A stretch of DNA of 64,000 nucleotides. Source: Deltaproteobacteria bacterium (lineage in GTDB: Bacteria; Myxococcota_A; UBA796; JAFGLY01). Below, piece by piece: positions 42,767 to 52,493 of the stretch (position 1 is the stretch's first letter; each line of letters starts with the position of its first letter). The stretch spans positions 1 through 64,000 of the forward strand of contig JAFGLY010000114.1 of assembly GCA_016927815.1 (NCBI GenBank), given 5' to 3'. A model generated the notes under the pieces. The model had not been told where the DNA came from, made no database searches, and saw nothing but the letters and a program-made list of their open reading frames with translations. The position numbers were made by a program, and so were the translations under genes.

Positions 42767-44779
42767 CTACAGCGCTCCGGCCACCTCGAGGGCCCAGGCC
42801 TCGAGCGCCCGGATGCGGTCTCGCAGGACCGCGGCCCGCTCGAATTCCAGGCGGCGGGCGGCGGCCTGCATCTCCTCGCGCAGGTGCCGGATCGTGGCCG
42901 GCAGGCGGTCGAGCGAGAGCTCGTGGACCTCCTCGGGGACCTCCTCGGGGGTCCGGGGTGGCGTGAGGTAGTCGGCCCCGAGCAGGTGGGCGAGGGGGCT
43001 GTCCAGCGACTTCACCACGGTCTCGGGGGTGATGGCGTGCGCAGCGTTGTACGCAGCCTGCTTGGCCCGCCGGCGGTTGGTCTCGTCCAGGGCCGCCCGC
43101 ATCGCCGGCGTGACCTGGTCTCCGTAGAGCAGGCAGCGGCCGTTCACGTTCCGGGCTGCACGTCCGATGACCTGGACGAGGCTCGTCGCGCTGCGCAGGA
43201 ATCCCTCCTTGTCGGCGTCGAGCACGGCCACGAGCGAGACCTCGGGCAGGTCCAGGCCCTCACGGAGCAGGTTGATGCCGATGAGCACGTCGAACTCGCC
43301 CTTCCGGAGGTCCCGAAGGATCTCCATGCGCTCGAGCGTCTCGACGTCCGAGTGGAGATATCGCGCTCGAACACCGATTTCTGAGTAGTAGTCGGTCAAC
43401 TCCTGGGCCAGGCGCTTGGTGAGCACGGTCACGAGCACCCGCTCGCCTTTGGCCGTGACCCTCCGGATCTCGCCGAGGAGGTCGTCCACCTGGTCTGTAG
43501 CGGGCCGCACCTCCACCTCCGGATCCAGGAGGCCGGTGGGCCGGATGACCTGCTCCGCGAACTCGCCTTGGGCGCGCTCGAGTTCCAGGCTGCCCGGGGT
43601 GGCGGACACGAAGATGACCCGGTGGATCCGATCCTCGAACTCGTCGAAGGTGAGGGGCCGGTTGTCGCGGGCCGACGGCAGGCGGAACCCGAAGGACACC
43701 AGCGTGTCCTTGCGCGCGCGATCGCCCCGGGCCATGCCCTGGACCTGGGGCAACGTGACGTGAGACTCGTCCACCACGAGCAGGAAGTCCTTGGGAAAGT
43801 AGTCGAGGAGCGTGGGCGGAGGCTCGCCCGCCTCGCGACCCGCGAGGTGGCGGCTGTAGTTCTCGATGCCCGTGCAGTACCCCAGGCCATCGAGCATCTC
43901 GAGGTCGTAGCGCGTACGCTGCTCGAGTCGCGCCGCCTCGAGAATTCGGCCCTGGTGTCTCACCTCCGCCAGGCGCTCCTCCAGCTCGGTGCGGATCCGG
44001 TCCATGGCGCGCTCCAGATCCTCTCGGGGCGTCACCCAGTGGGAGGCCGGATAGACCGCGACGCGGTCGAGATCCTCGAGGCGGGTGCCGCGCAGCGGAT
44101 CCACCCACGCGATCGCCTCCACCCGGTCCCCGAAGAGCGACACGCGCACGGCCCTGTCCGACTCGCTGGCGGGGAACACCTCCACCACGTCGCCGCGGAC
44201 GCGGAAGGTTCCACGGTGGAAGTCGATGTCGTTGCGCTCGTACTGGATGTCCACCAGACGCCTCAGCACGGCCTCGCGGGACACGGTCTGGCCGACCGAG
44301 AGGCGCAGCATCATGCGGTCGTAGGATTCCGGTGAGCCGATGCCGTAGATGCAGGAAACCGAGGCCACGATGATCACGTCCCGTCGCTCGAGCAGTGCGC
44401 GGGTGGCGGCGTGCCGGAGCTTGTCGATCCGCTCGTTGACCGAGGAGTCCTTCTCGATGTAGGTGTCGGACGCCGGGATGTAGGCCTCGGGCTGGTAGTA
44501 GTCGTAGTAGGAGACGAAGTACTCGACGGCGTTGTCCGGGAAGAGGCGGCGGAACTCGCCGTAGAGCTGGGCGGCGAGCGTCTTGTTGTGGGCGAGCACC
44601 AGCGCGGGGCGGCCCACCCGTGCGATCACGTGGGCGATCGTGAACGTCTTGCCGGTCCCGGTGGCGCCGAGCAGAACCTGGGCGCGACGGCCCTCCTCCA
44701 TCCCTCGGACGAGGGTCTCGATGGCCTCCGGCTGGTCGCCGCAGGGGAGGAATTCGCTGGACAGACGGAACCCGGCCAT
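42767..44779 (-). CDS. uvrB: excinuclease ABC subunit B
   Basis: A 670-residue UvrB, the helicase-like subunit that verifies DNA lesions in nucleotide excision repair. Seen are Walker A GATGTGKT, the beta-hairpin [31 protein letters not shown], the helicase motifs ([32 protein letters not shown]) and a C-terminal UVR motif ([20 protein letters not shown]) that contacts UvrC. Length and order agree with standard UvrB. ATG is preceded by GGGAGG. Divergent from the ClC gene by 203 bp, in which I see no clear site. Confidence 0.97.
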   Translation of the reverse strand: MAGFRLSSEFLPCGDQPEAIETLVRGMEEGRRAQVLLGATGTGKTFTIAHVIARVGRPALVLAHNKTLAAQLYGEFRRLFPDNAVEYFVSYYDYYQPEAYIPASDTYIEKDSSVNERIDKLRHAATRALLERRDVIIVASVSCIYGIGSPESYDRMMLRLSVGQTVSREAVLRRLVDIQYERNDIDFHRGTFRVRGDVVEVFPASESDRAVRVSLFGDRVEAIAWVDPLRGTRLEDLDRVAVYPASHWVTPREDLERAMDRIRTELEERLAEVRHQGRILEAARLEQRTRYDLEMLDGLGYCTGIENYSRHLAGREAGEPPPTLLDYFPKDFLLVVDESHVTLPQVQGMARGDRARKDTLVSFGFRLPSARDNRPLTFDEFEDRIHRVIFVSATPGSLELERAQGEFAEQVIRPTGLLDPEVEVRPATDQVDDLLGEIRRVTAKGERVLVTVLTKRLAQELTDYYSEIGVRARYLHSDVETLERMEILRDLRKGEFDVLIGINLLREGLDLPEVSLVAVLDADKEGFLRSATSLVQVIGRAARNVNGRCLLYGDQVTPAMRAALDETNRRRAKQAAYNAAHAITPETVVKSLDSPLAHLLGADYLTPPRTPEEVPEEVHELSLDRLPATIRHLREEMQAAARRLEFERAAVLRDRIRALEAWALEVAGAL

Positions 44780-44982
44780 GCAGCCTCCCGGGGCCCGCAT
44801 CCTACCCCGCACGACCCCGGGATGGGACGGCGGGTCCCATGGGTTGCCTTCTTCCTGCCGGCCGGGCGGGGCCGGGGGATGCACCCACCCCGCACCCGCC
44901 TGGCCGGCGATGGGCCCCGACCGCGAGGTCCGGCCGGGGCACACCTGGAGAGCAGGTCCTTCCTGTGTTAGGTCGGACCTCG

Positions 44983-46950
44983 ATGACGCGGAGGCTTCCG
45001 GGAAGACGGGGCGACCACGGCCCACGCCGTGCGTCGACCCGCACGAGGGCGACGAGGACGAGAGGCCTCCTGACGAGCCTCGCCCGGGGGTTCGACATCG
45101 GCGTGGCCGGGAAGTGGCTGATCCTGGGATCGCTCGTCGGTGTGGTGGCAGGTCTGGGCGCCATCGCCTTCCAGGCCCTGTTGCAGATCGCGTCGGGTGC
45201 GCTCCTGGAGAACCTGGCCGGCCTGGGCCTGGGCCGACCGGGGGGCGAACCGCCCGTCGTCGCCTTCACGACCGGCCCCTTCCGGCCCTGGCTCGTGGTG
45301 CTGCTGCCCGCCCTGGGCGGCCTGGTCTCCGGCCTGATCGTCCGCTGGTTCGCCCCGGAGGCGGGCGGCCACGGAACGGATGCCGCCATCCGGGCCTACC
45401 ACCACGAGCTCGGCCGCATCCACTGGCGGGTTCCGCTCGTGAAGCTCGTGGCGTCGGTCCTCACGCTGGGCAGCGGCGGATCCGGAGGCCGGGAGGGTCC
45501 CATCGCGCAGATCGGGGCCGGCTTCGGGAGCTTCGTGGCGACTCGCCTCGGGTTGAGCACCCGGACCCGGCGCTGGCTGCTCGCGGCAGGCATCGGTGCG
45601 GGCGTGGGCAGCATCTTCCGTGCCCCCCTGGCAGGCGCCGTGTTTGCCGCAGAGGTGCTCTACGCCTCCACGGAGGTGGAGACCGAGGTCCTCCTCCCTG
45701 CGACCGTGGCCTCCATCGTGGCGTACTCGGTCTTCGCCGCCCGCTTCGGGTGGGGGCACATGTTCACGGGTGTGGGCGACTACGACTTCTCGCGCCCCAT
45801 CGAACTCGTGCCCTACCTCGTCTTGGCGTTGATCGTTGCCGCCGCCGCCTGGGTCTTCGTCCGCACCTTCTACGGGGTGCGCAACCGGGTGGCTCGGCTG
45901 CGTCTGGCGCAACCCCTCAAGACCACGCTCGGGGGTCTCGCCACCGGCCTGGTGGCCCTCGGGCTCTACTACGCCATGGGCCGCGATGCGGGCGTGTTCG
46001 ACGTGCTGTCGGCCGGCTACGGCATCGTCCAGGAAACCCTGGAGAGCGACGGCACCTCGGTGGGCCTCGCCCTCCTGCTGGTCGTGGCGGCGGGCAAGAT
46101 CGTGACCACGACCTTCTCCATCGGGTCCGGGGGAAGCGCGGGCGTCTTCGGGCCCTCCATGGTCATCGGCGCCACCCTCGGCGCTGCGGTCGGGAAGGTC
46201 TTCCACGGGATCGCGCCCGACATGGTGCCGCACGTCGCGCCCTTCGCGATCGTCGGAATGGCGGGCTTTTTCGCTGCGGCGGCCAATACGCCCATCTCCA
46301 CGGTCATCATGGTGAGCGAACTGACCGGCAACTACAAGCTGCTCGTGCCCGCGATGTGGGTGTGCGCGCTCGCCTTCCTCGCGGGTGGACGCTGGAGCAT
46401 CTTCCACAACCAGGTCCAGAGCCGGGTGGCCTCGCCCGTCCACTTCGGCGAGCAGGCCCGCCACATGTTCAGCACGACGACCGTCGGGGAGATCGTGAAG
46501 AAGGACCGTCGATTCGCCCTCCTGACACCGAGCATGACGCTGGGCGAAGCCCTCGCCGCCACGGGTGGGACCCGCCAGCGGCTCTTCCCCGTGGTAGAAG
46601 GGTCCCGCTTGGTGGGAACCTTCCACCAGGACGATCTGCTGGGTGCGCTCCAGGATTCCCGACCGGGCGCCGCTCCGCTCCGGGTGTCGGACCTCGTCGC
46701 CCCCAGACCGCCGATCGTACGGTTCCACGACAGCGTGTCCGTGGCCCAGCGCCTGCTCCGGACCCATCACGTGGACGAGATCCTCGTGGTGGACGCCCAC
46801 AGAACGCCGGTCGGGATCCTCACGAACGCCGACATCCTCCTCGCGTTCACGCGCACGCTCTCCCAGCGGCAGGCCACCGAGGGGGAGGTCTTCCCGGACA
46901 CGGGCACCGAGACGGAGGACACGCGAGACGGCGCGGAGCCCCGGACGTGA
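44983..46950 (+). CDS. ClC family chloride channel/transporter with CBS domains
   Basis: A 655-residue ClC protein. After a basic N-terminus come about ten helices. [11 protein letters not shown] holds the gating-Glu stretch and [11 protein letters not shown] the second selectivity stretch; [17 protein letters not shown] is also characteristic. Residues from about 500 on form a pair of CBS-like domains ([15 protein letters not shown] ... [26 protein letters not shown]), usual nucleotide sensors. ATG is favoured by hydropathy, but no ribosome site is visible and an upstream in-frame ATG at 44839 is possible. It overlaps otsB in GTGA, tying ion flux to trehalose synthesis. Confidence 0.9.
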   Translation: MTRRLPGRRGDHGPRRASTRTRATRTRGLLTSLARGFDIGVAGKWLILGSLVGVVAGLGAIAFQALLQIASGALLENLAGLGLGRPGGEPPVVAFTTGPFRPWLVVLLPALGGLVSGLIVRWFAPEAGGHGTDAAIRAYHHELGRIHWRVPLVKLVASVLTLGSGGSGGREGPIAQIGAGFGSFVATRLGLSTRTRRWLLAAGIGAGVGSIFRAPLAGAVFAAEVLYASTEVETEVLLPATVASIVAYSVFAARFGWGHMFTGVGDYDFSRPIELVPYLVLALIVAAAAWVFVRTFYGVRNRVARLRLAQPLKTTLGGLATGLVALGLYYAMGRDAGVFDVLSAGYGIVQETLESDGTSVGLALLLVVAAGKIVTTTFSIGSGGSAGVFGPSMVIGATLGAAVGKVFHGIAPDMVPHVAPFAIVGMAGFFAAAANTPISTVIMVSELTGNYKLLVPAMWVCALAFLAGGRWSIFHNQVQSRVASPVHFGEQARHMFSTTTVGEIVKKDRRFALLTPSMTLGEALAATGGTRQRLFPVVEGSRLVGTFHQDDLLGALQDSRPGAAPLRVSDLVAPRPPIVRFHDSVSVAQRLLRTHHVDEILVVDAHRTPVGILTNADILLAFTRTLSQRQATEGEVFPDTGTETEDTRDGAEPRT

Positions 46951-47756
46951 CGCACCTGCCCGCCCCGCCGGATCCGGACGCCCTGGATCCGTTCTTCGCC
47001 CGCCTGTCTCAGGCGCTGTGCGCACTGCTCCTCCTGGACTACGACGGCACGCTTGCGCCCTTTCGCCTGGACCGCACCCGGGCCACGCCCTGGCCCGGCG
47101 TCCGCGAGGCCCTGGCTGCGATCCAGGCGACCGGCCGGACCCGCCTGGTCCTGGTGTCCGGCCGGCCGGTGGGAGAGGTCGCGGATCTCCTAGGCCTGGA
47201 CCCCGCTCCCGAGATCTGGGGCGTCCACGGGCTCGAGCGCCGCACCCCGGACGGCAGGGTCCGGAGGGAGCCCCTGCCGCCTCGCGCCGAGGTGGGGCTC
47301 GAACAGGCGGCGGCATGGGCGGCCTCCATGGGGCTCGGGCCTCGGACCGAGCGCAAGCACGGGGCCCTCGCGATCCACCTTCGCGGAATGTCGGACGCCG
47401 ACGCCCTCCGTTTCTCCCGTGCCGCCCGAGCCGCCCTTGCGCCCATCGCCGACCGCCACGGTCTCGCGGTCCTGTCGTTCGTCGCCGGGGTCGAACTGCG
47501 TGTGCCCTCTGCCAGGAAGGCCCGGGCCGTGACCACGTTGCTCTCGGAGATGCCCGACGATACGGTCGTCGCCTGCCTCGGTGACGACGCGACCGACGAG
47601 GACGCGTTCGAGGCGCTCCACGGGCGGGGCGAGACGTTTCTGGTGCGTGTCTCTCCGCGTCCCAGCCATGCGCGATGGCTGCTCCCTCCTCCCGAGGGGG
47701 TCCTCGCGTTCCTCGCCCGCTGGGCCGCCTCGCGGCCCTCACGGAAGGCTCCATGA
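46947..47756 (+). CDS. otsB: trehalose-6-phosphate phosphatase
   Basis: A 269-residue HAD-superfamily phosphatase that removes phosphate from trehalose 6-phosphate. HAD motif I is LLLDYDGTLAPF, motif II LVSGRP, motif III with Lys in ERKHGALAIHLRG, and motif IV GDDATDEDAF. The GTG start overlaps the ClC stop and the stop overlaps otsA in ATGA. Together with the ClC gene the order suggests an osmotic-stress unit. Substrate is inferred from family and the otsA partner. Confidence 0.92.
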   Translation: MTHLPAPPDPDALDPFFARLSQALCALLLLDYDGTLAPFRLDRTRATPWPGVREALAAIQATGRTRLVLVSGRPVGEVADLLGLDPAPEIWGVHGLERRTPDGRVRREPLPPRAEVGLEQAAAWAASMGLGPRTERKHGALAIHLRGMSDADALRFSRAARAALAPIADRHGLAVLSFVAGVELRVPSARKARAVTTLLSEMPDDTVVACLGDDATDEDAFEALHGRGETFLVRVSPRPSHARWLLPPPEGVLAFLARWAASRPSRKAP

Positions 47757-49243
47757 GTACCGCGCACCGCCTCGTCCTCGTTTCGAACCGCCTCCCGATC
47801 GTGATCGAGAAGCGGGAGCACCAGTGGCAGGTGAGCCCCGCGGCCGGAGGACTGGTCACGGCGCTCGCCCCCATGCTCACCCAACGGGGGGGGCTGTGGA
47901 TCGGGTGGCCCGGCGTGGAGGCAGAGCCCGGGGTCGACTGGGCGTCGCTGCTCGTCGAGGGGGGCAGGGCGGCCGGGTACGAACTGCTCCCGGTCTGGAT
48001 TTCTCCCACCGACCTGGACGGCTTCTACCTCGGCTTCACCAACTCCCTCTTGTGGCCCCTCTTCCACACCATGCCCGAACGGTGCCAGTTCGATCCCGAG
48101 GCCTGGAGCACCTACCGGCGGGTGAACGACCAGTTCGCAGAGGCCGTGGCCTCACAGGTGCGCCCTGGGGACTTCGTCTGGATCCAGGACTACCACCTCA
48201 TCCACGTCGGGGAGCGGCTCCGCGAGTTGGTACCGGGCGTCCGGGTCTCGTTCTTCCTCCACATTCCCTTTCCGCCCCTCGACCTGTTCCTCAAGGTTCC
48301 CTGGCGCATGGATCTCCTGCGCGCCCTGCTCGCCTACGATCTGGTGGGCTTCCAGACCCAGAGGGACATGCGCCACTTCCTCTTCGGGTTGAACCGCATC
48401 CACCCGGGTCTCCAGACCTCGGGCCGGGGATCTCTCGTCCAGGTCCACATCGAGGGGCGTTCCCTGCGCGTCGGAGCCTTCCCCATCGGGATCGACTACC
48501 GGGACTACCGCTCCAAGGCGCAGTCGAGCAGGATCCGCTCCTTGCGGGACCATCTGGCTGCCTCGGTCGACCATCGCCAGGTCGTCCTGGGCGTGGATCG
48601 CCTCGACTACACCAAGGGGGTCCCAGAGAAGCTGCTCGCCTACGAGTCTCTCCTGGAGCGGTACCCCGAGCACCGCGAGAAGGTCGTGCTCCTCCAGGTG
48701 CTGGTCCCCAGCCGGGCAGGGGTGTCGCACTACCAGGCGCTCAAGGATCGCATCGATCGTCTGGTGGGTGCTGTCAACGGCCGCTTCGGAACGACTGGCT
48801 GGACGCCCGTCCGGTACCTGTACCGAGCCGTCTCTCGCGAGGAGCTGGTGGCGCTCTACCGCCTTGCCCAGGTCTGCTTCGTCAACCCCCTGAAGGACGG
48901 GATGAACCTCGTCGCCAAGGAGTACTGCGCGTGCCAGGTCGACCGGGCGCGGGGCGTACTCGTCCTGAGCGAGTTCGCGGGCGCCTCGGGCCAGCTCCAG
49001 CGGGGTGCGCTGCTCGTCAACCCCTACGACACCGAGAGCGTGGGCGACGCCCTCCACGAGGCGCTCACCATGCCTCCCGAGGCGCGCAGGGCCCGCATGG
49101 CCCGCCTCCAGGAGGTAATCCGCCGCCAGGACGTCTTCTGGTGGGCCGAGGAGGTGCTGAGGGCTTCGGGCACGGCCGAGCCCCCGGACGTCCCCGCGAG
49201 GGAGGAGTACATGCCTCGGTTCAGTATGGAAATAGACGATTAA
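47753..49243 (+). CDS. otsA: trehalose-6-phosphate synthase
   Basis: A 496-residue GT20 glycosyltransferase joining UDP-glucose (or similar) with glucose 6-phosphate. Family landmarks are VSNRLP, AGGLVTAL, WIGWPG, QDYHL, FLHIPFP, VDRLDYTKGVPEKLLA with the donor-binding Arg/Lys, and PLKDGMNLVAKEY, ending in FAGASGQLQRGALLVNPYD. It overlaps otsB. An unusually AT-rich 3' end leads into a terminator-like hairpin. No regulator is encoded beside the operon. Confidence 0.96.
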   Translation: MSTAHRLVLVSNRLPIVIEKREHQWQVSPAAGGLVTALAPMLTQRGGLWIGWPGVEAEPGVDWASLLVEGGRAAGYELLPVWISPTDLDGFYLGFTNSLLWPLFHTMPERCQFDPEAWSTYRRVNDQFAEAVASQVRPGDFVWIQDYHLIHVGERLRELVPGVRVSFFLHIPFPPLDLFLKVPWRMDLLRALLAYDLVGFQTQRDMRHFLFGLNRIHPGLQTSGRGSLVQVHIEGRSLRVGAFPIGIDYRDYRSKAQSSRIRSLRDHLAASVDHRQVVLGVDRLDYTKGVPEKLLAYESLLERYPEHREKVVLLQVLVPSRAGVSHYQALKDRIDRLVGAVNGRFGTTGWTPVRYLYRAVSREELVALYRLAQVCFVNPLKDGMNLVAKEYCACQVDRARGVLVLSEFAGASGQLQRGALLVNPYDTESVGDALHEALTMPPEARRARMARLQEVIRRQDVFWWAEEVLRASGTAEPPDVPAREEYMPRFSMEIDD

Positions 49244-49254
49244 TACGTCTTTTT
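49234..49254 (+). terminator. terminator-like hairpin overlapping the otsA stop
   Basis: AGACG, a seven-base AT loop, CGTCT, then four more T. The otsA stop TAA is in the loop. Stem is only 5 bp but the T-tract is one of the few in this GC-rich window. Confidence 0.5.
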
Positions 49255-49396
49255 CCCGAATACGTCGCCGAACCCCGAGATCCGGGCGCCTGCAGACGGG
49301 GGGATGGAACGGCGGCCGGGCTGGGTCTTGGAAGCGTCACCGGGGTAGAAGGGGCCTGCATCGGTCCCCGGATCCCGGGAAACGCGAGGTCCCCCT

Positions 49397-50242
49397 TTGA
49401 AGACCGGTCTTGGCTCCCGACTCTTCGCAACCCTCGGAGCGCGTCTCGGTTCCCGTGGCCTGTTGGCCCTGGGGCTGGTCGTGGCCCTGCTGCCCGTGCC
49501 GGTGGGGTTCGGACCCTGGTCGCCCTTCGCCCTGGACCGGGTCCATTCCCGCCTGGCCGCAGGGGATGTCCGTGGTGCCGCCGAGGTCTGCGAGCGCGTG
49601 ACCCGCTTCGGTTCCACGCCGGGGATCCGGCGTCGCGCACGCTACGAGCTGGCGCTGTTGCAGGCCACGAACCTGGGTCGTCCCCAGGAGGCGCTCGACA
49701 CGCTCCATTCCCTTTTGGGGCACCTGCCGCCCGGCCATCCCCTCGAGTCCGACGCGCTGAAGCTGCTGGCCGAGACCTTGCCACGGGCTACGGATCGCCA
49801 GGATCTCGCAGCGCAGAGCTGGGAAATGGCCGCCCGGCGCGTGGCGGATCCGGATCGCCGGGACCCCCTGCTGCTGGCAGCCGCGAATGCCTGGGAGGAT
49901 GCGGGCGAAGCATCGCGCGCCCGGCTCGTCCGGGGGCGGGTGGCCACCGGAGGGGGTACGGCCGAGGCACGAGCCTGGCTGGCCATCGGCCGGACGTGGC
50001 TCGGCGACGGGCAGCCGGCACGGGCCTACGAGGCCTATCGCCAGGGCCTCGACCGGTCCGCCTCCGACGCGGACGCCCGCATGGCGCGGCTCGGGATGGC
50101 CCTGGCCCTGGACGAACTCGGCAGCGCGGACGAGGCGGCGGCCGAGTTGGAGGTGGCCCAGCAGGAGGAGGGCCTGGATGCGGCCCTGGAGGTGACCCGG
50201 AAGCGGGTGATGCGCCGGGCGGGGATCGGGGAGGGGCCGTGA
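49397..50242 (+). CDS. TPR-repeat membrane-anchored protein
   Basis: A 281-residue protein with an N-terminal hydrophobic helix (about 18-40) and a TPR superhelix outside it (DVRGAAEVCERVTRFGSTPG, LGRPQEALDTLHSLLGHLPPG, AEARAWLAIGRTWLGDGQPARA, LGSADEAAAELEVAQQEEG). TPR proteins act as scaffolds. TTG start with a GCGAGG 10 bp upstream. GTGA overlap with the lipoprotein gene, so the next two genes are coupled. Function unknown. Confidence 0.75.
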   Translation: MKTGLGSRLFATLGARLGSRGLLALGLVVALLPVPVGFGPWSPFALDRVHSRLAAGDVRGAAEVCERVTRFGSTPGIRRRARYELALLQATNLGRPQEALDTLHSLLGHLPPGHPLESDALKLLAETLPRATDRQDLAAQSWEMAARRVADPDRRDPLLLAAANAWEDAGEASRARLVRGRVATGGGTAEARAWLAIGRTWLGDGQPARAYEAYRQGLDRSASDADARMARLGMALALDELGSADEAAAELEVAQQEEGLDAALEVTRKRVMRRAGIGEGP

Positions 50243-50889
50243 TCCTCCTGGCCCTGGCCCTGGCCTGCGTGGAGCCGCGCGTCCCGGCGCCCGGCCTGCC
50301 CGCGGACCTGGCCGCTGCTCCGTTGGTGGTGCTGGCCGACGAGCGGGCCGGGCTCGAGGGGCGTGACGATCTCGACGCGATCGATCGGCGGCGTCTCCTG
50401 GACCTGGCCTGGCGCAACCGGTCTCCGGCCCAGGTGTCCGACGACCTCTCCGGCGTCCGTCCCGATCGGCGCGAGGAGGAGGCCGCCCTGCGCCGGGAGT
50501 GGCGAACGGAGCACGTGGCCTACTCGTGGGACAACCTGAATCCGGACGCCCAGATGGAGCCCCAGCCCGAGCACATGAGCCTCACGTGGCGGGTGCTGGC
50601 CACCAAGCTGCCCTGGGCGCGCGCCCACCAGCCCTTCGAGGAGCCCTGGATCTCGGAGTACTTCGCCCGCAAGCGCTGGTACGTGGTCCGGGGCGGACCG
50701 GTGGCCCTCTCGGTCATCGACCAGGTCCAGCTGGACAGGCTGCACAGGGAGCTGGAGGCGATGACCGCGAGCGACCTGGAGGCGTGGCGTTCGAGCCTGC
50801 CTTTGCCGGAAATGAGCCCCGAGGAGGCGGCGCTCGAGGCCCGACTCGCCACCGAACTCCTCGCCCTCCGGTCGGAGCAGGGGGGATGA
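50239..50889 (+). CDS. lipoprotein of unknown function
   Basis: A 216-residue lipoprotein with a minimal signal ILLALALAC. The mature part has no recognisable domain; it is charged and helical, with Trp-rich patches (EHVAYSWDNLNPDAQMEPQ, WARAHQPFEEPWISEYFARK, RKRWYVVRGG). GTG start in a GTGA overlap. Lies between a TPR protein and a small membrane protein; a shared envelope complex is a guess. Confidence 0.7.
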   Translation: MILLALALACVEPRVPAPGLPADLAAAPLVVLADERAGLEGRDDLDAIDRRRLLDLAWRNRSPAQVSDDLSGVRPDRREEEAALRREWRTEHVAYSWDNLNPDAQMEPQPEHMSLTWRVLATKLPWARAHQPFEEPWISEYFARKRWYVVRGGPVALSVIDQVQLDRLHRELEAMTASDLEAWRSSLPLPEMSPEEAALEARLATELLALRSEQGG

Positions 50890-51119
50890 CCCATCCCTTC
50901 CGGGCCCTCTCGAGGACGCCCGTGCGCCTGCCCTGGCCAACCAGGGCCGGATCCCTGGGAGCCGCCCTCGTCCTCTCCGGGCTCCTGGTGCTGGCCGTAT
51001 TCGTGGCTTGGAGCCTATGGATCGGGATCTGGCGTACGAAGGGGGACGACGGTCCCCTCCCGGTCTGGATCGGCCCGGAGGACCGCGCGACCGAAGGCCT
51101 GGGCGCCGAGGGCTCCTGA
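50886..51119 (+). CDS. small single-helix membrane protein
   Basis: A 77-residue protein: basic N-terminus, one long hydrophobic helix (about 25-46), and a short acidic C-terminus (DRATEGLGAEGS). Starts in an ATGA overlap with the lipoprotein gene. No family known to me. The overlap and codon bias make it coding. Confidence 0.65.
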   Translation: MTHPFRALSRTPVRLPWPTRAGSLGAALVLSGLLVLAVFVAWSLWIGIWRTKGDDGPLPVWIGPEDRATEGLGAEGS

Positions 51120-51177
51120 ACGGCGCGTTCCTGGACACCCCGCCCCGTAGATGCCACGATGGAGAGACGGAGGATCC

Positions 51178-51897
51178 ATGTTCCCCCTGCTCGCGCTCCT
51201 GGGGATCGCCTGCAGCGCACCCGACGACACCGGCACCCCCCCGCCCGAGGACAGCTCGAAGGACTCGGGCGGCGAGACCGCGGGTGACTCGGCGCCCGAC
51301 ACCGGCCTCGAGCCCTTCGCGCCCGTCTACTGGACCTGGAACCTCTACACCGGCGTCCAGGACGGCCTCACCGTCCCGGTCACGTACCTGGGCGAGGCGA
51401 TGCCGCCGTACCTGGATGTGCTCCTCCTCGCCCCCGAGTACCCGAAGGACCCCACCCCAGAGGGGAAGTGCCAGATCCGCTACACGGTCACGGGCGAACC
51501 GGCGATCCTGGATCCCGGGCAGATCCTGGGCTGGGAGCTGTCCCTGGCCCCGCTGGACACCACCTGCGACCGTCTGGATCCGGTGGAATGGGGCGAAGAC
51601 CCCTTCACCTTCGGCCTCGCGCACACCTGGGCCATGGCCGCCCTTCCTCTGGATCCGCTGCTCGAGAAGACCTTGGACGCCGCGGGCATCCGCACCGATC
51701 ACGTGATCGGCGCCGATACCTGGCTGGACGGCGCCTCGGTGGCGGAGGCGAACGCGCAGCAGACCCACTACGCCAGCGCGGTCGAGGTGGATGCCGACAT
51801 GGTGGTGAATCCCGGGGACGTGCTCGACGCCGACGCGCTGCTCGCTGGGACGGACGCCTGGTGGGTGCTCCACCACGCCTACCTGTTCGAGATCTGA
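51178..51897 (+). CDS. lipoprotein with Asp/Ser-rich linker
   Basis: A 239-residue lipoprotein (MFPLLALLGIAC signal, then SAPDDTGTPPPEDSSKDSGG linker). Residues 45-239 form a beta-rich domain with a Cys pair near the middle (KCQIRY ... TTCDRL) and aromatic patches (WTWNLYTGVQDG, WWVLHHAYLF). No catalytic motif. ATG with GGAGG 4 bp upstream. Confidence 0.75.
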   Translation: MFPLLALLGIACSAPDDTGTPPPEDSSKDSGGETAGDSAPDTGLEPFAPVYWTWNLYTGVQDGLTVPVTYLGEAMPPYLDVLLLAPEYPKDPTPEGKCQIRYTVTGEPAILDPGQILGWELSLAPLDTTCDRLDPVEWGEDPFTFGLAHTWAMAALPLDPLLEKTLDAAGIRTDHVIGADTWLDGASVAEANAQQTHYASAVEVDADMVVNPGDVLDADALLAGTDAWWVLHHAYLFEI

Positions 51898-51923
51898 TCC
51901 CGCTCGAACCTTCTGGAGGTGCC

Positions 51924-52481
51924 TTGCCGACCCGCTGCGCCTGGGTGACCGACGACCCCTTGTACATCGCCTACCACGACCGCGAGTGGGGCGTGCCCGT
52001 CCACGACGACCGTCGCCACTTCGAGTTCCTGGTGCTGGAGAGCGCCCAGGCGGGCCTCTCCTGGCTCACGATCCTGCACAAGCGCGAGGGCTACCGCCGC
52101 GCGTTCGCAGGGTTCGACGCCGAGGCGGTGGCACGGTTCGGACCCCCGGACGTGGAACGCCTGCTCGCGGATCCCGCCATCGTGCGCAACCGACGGAAGG
52201 TGGAGGCCGCGGTGGCGAACGCCCGGGTCTTTCTGGAGATCCAGTCGAAATTCGGTTCCTTCGACGCCTACATCTGGAGATTCGTCGGCGGATCGACCCG
52301 CCGCAACGCCTGGCGCACGGCGGCCGAGGTTCCCGTATCCACGCCCGAATCCGAGGCCCTCTCGGACGACCTGAAGCGGCAGGGCATGCGGTTCGTGGGT
52401 CCGGTCGTGATCTACGCCCACATGCAGGCCTGCGGCCTGGTGGACGATCACACCACCGACTGCTTCCGACACGGGCGGTAG
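51924..52481 (+). CDS. tag: DNA-3-methyladenine glycosylase I
   Basis: A 185-residue Tag protein that removes N3-methyladenine from DNA. The start TRCAWVTDDPLYIAYHDREWG carries a zinc-binding Cys and the first His. Then QAGLSWLTILHKRE has the catalytic helix, and MQACGLVDDHTTDC the C-terminal His and Cys ligands. Length and ligand spacing agree with E. coli Tag. TTG start with GGAGG 6 bp upstream. Confidence 0.93.
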   Translation: MPTRCAWVTDDPLYIAYHDREWGVPVHDDRRHFEFLVLESAQAGLSWLTILHKREGYRRAFAGFDAEAVARFGPPDVERLLADPAIVRNRRKVEAAVANARVFLEIQSKFGSFDAYIWRFVGGSTRRNAWRTAAEVPVSTPESEALSDDLKRQGMRFVGPVVIYAHMQACGLVDDHTTDCFRHGR

Positions 52482-52493
52482 GCGCCCCGACGC

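Noticed and set aside
44968-48009. A 1013-codon open frame on the minus strand
   Set aside because: Antisense to ClC, otsB and otsA, which are certain by motif.
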